From Alphaproteobacteria bacterium (lineage in GTDB: Bacteria; Pseudomonadota; Alphaproteobacteria; ATCC43930; CGMCC-115725): a DNA stretch of 13,154 nucleotides. Below are positions 12,955-13,154 of this stretch, one piece after another (within the stretch, counting starts at the first letter, position 1; each line of letters begins with the position of its first letter). The stretch covers positions 1 through 13,154 of the forward strand of contig VAZF01000206.1 of the NCBI GenBank assembly GCA_005888425.1, in the 5' to 3' direction. The notes under the pieces are model-generated. The model ran no database searches, was not told the origin of the DNA, and saw nothing but the letters and a program-made list of their open reading frames with translations. The position numbers and the translations under genes are program-made.

Positions 12955-13154
12955 TTACGCCGGCAGCTCCTTCACCGCGAGCAGCGGCGCCGGGGTGGCG
13001 CGCATTTGCGTTCGCGCCCGGACGCGCAATCGCACGATCAGCGATGTCGCCACGACCGCGAGGCCGAGCGCCAGCCCCAGCCACAGCCCGATCGGACCGA
13101 GGCCGAGCGGAAAGGCGAGGACCCAGCTGCCGGCAAACCCGATTACCCAATAGC
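12955..13154 (-). CDS. MATE-family multidrug efflux protein (C-terminal end, cut by window edge)
   Basis: The minus-strand frame entering at 13154 encodes about 66 residues ending at TAA (12957-12955). It reads YWVIGFAGSWVLAFPLGLG, then IGLWLGLALGLAVVATSLI, and a basic tail rich in Arg. Two hydrophobic helices split by PLGLGPIGLW, the 'YW..G.P..Y.LAF..GLG..GLW.GL' pattern, are what I expect from the last helices of NorM/DinF-type MATE exporters. These expel cationic drugs using Na+ or H+ gradients at the inner membrane. The N-terminus lies outside the window. The call rests on about a seventh of the protein. Confidence 0.7.
   Translation of the reverse strand, partial: YWVIGFAGSWVLAFPLGLGPIGLWLGLALGLAVVATSLIVRLRVRARTQMRATPAPLLAVKELPA

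Overview
The window is strongly GC-rich with GC-biased third positions. It is dominated by enzymes and intergenic palindromes of the kind common in soil Alphaproteobacteria of the Hyphomicrobiales (Bradyrhizobium/Xanthobacteraceae-like). That placement is inference from protein style and repeats; there is no rRNA or marker gene here. Gene order looks like a mixed catabolic and accessory part of a chromosome, not a phage or plasmid. I found no integrase, transposase, tRNA, CRISPR array or replication gene.

Layout. Bases 1-317 (minus) hold the N-terminus of an APC/KimA-like permease, divergent from a luciferase-like flavin monooxygenase (474-1532, plus). A minus-strand run follows: TauD/TfdA-type 2-oxoglutarate dioxygenase (3221-4102), a CHAD protein 1 bp downstream of it (2239-3219), then a hemerythrin-like protein (1599-2075). 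A 15-bp tandem repeat lies between the last two. Two small envelope-type genes converge at 4256-4501 (plus, secreted glycine-zipper protein) and 4539-4766 (minus, C-terminal membrane anchor). An alpha/beta hydrolase (4863-5768, minus) is divergent from a D-carbamoylase (nitrilase superfamily, 5945-6880, plus).

At 7020-7934 (minus) is an exported metallo-beta-lactamase-fold protein with palindromic elements on both sides (6880-7020 and 7797-7971). The upstream element supplies its only usable start codon that keeps the export signal. Next is a TPP-dependent acetolactate-synthase-like gene broken by a frameshift and apparent internal deletion (7989-9414, minus). A tightly coupled three-gene minus-strand operon follows: BrnT toxin, an atypical BrnA-like antitoxin and an uncharacterised 121-aa protein (9514-10372). 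A gene-free stretch rich in inverted repeats (10373-10703) leads into a cytochrome P450 (10704-12059, plus) and an aldo/keto reductase (12091-12945, plus). The window ends in the C-terminus of a MATE-type exporter (12955-13154, minus).

How the genes fit together. The flavin monooxygenase, 2OG dioxygenase, P450, aldo/keto reductase, esterase and D-carbamoylase together suggest degradation of varied organic compounds, but no complete pathway can be assembled; the carbamoylase has no hydantoinase beside it. The points most worth checking are the repeat-derived start of the metallo-hydrolase, the three-gene BrnT operon with an antitoxin lacking its usual DNA-binding domain, the hairpin cluster upstream of the P450, and the 15-bp repeat that reads as a pentapeptide-repeat remnant.
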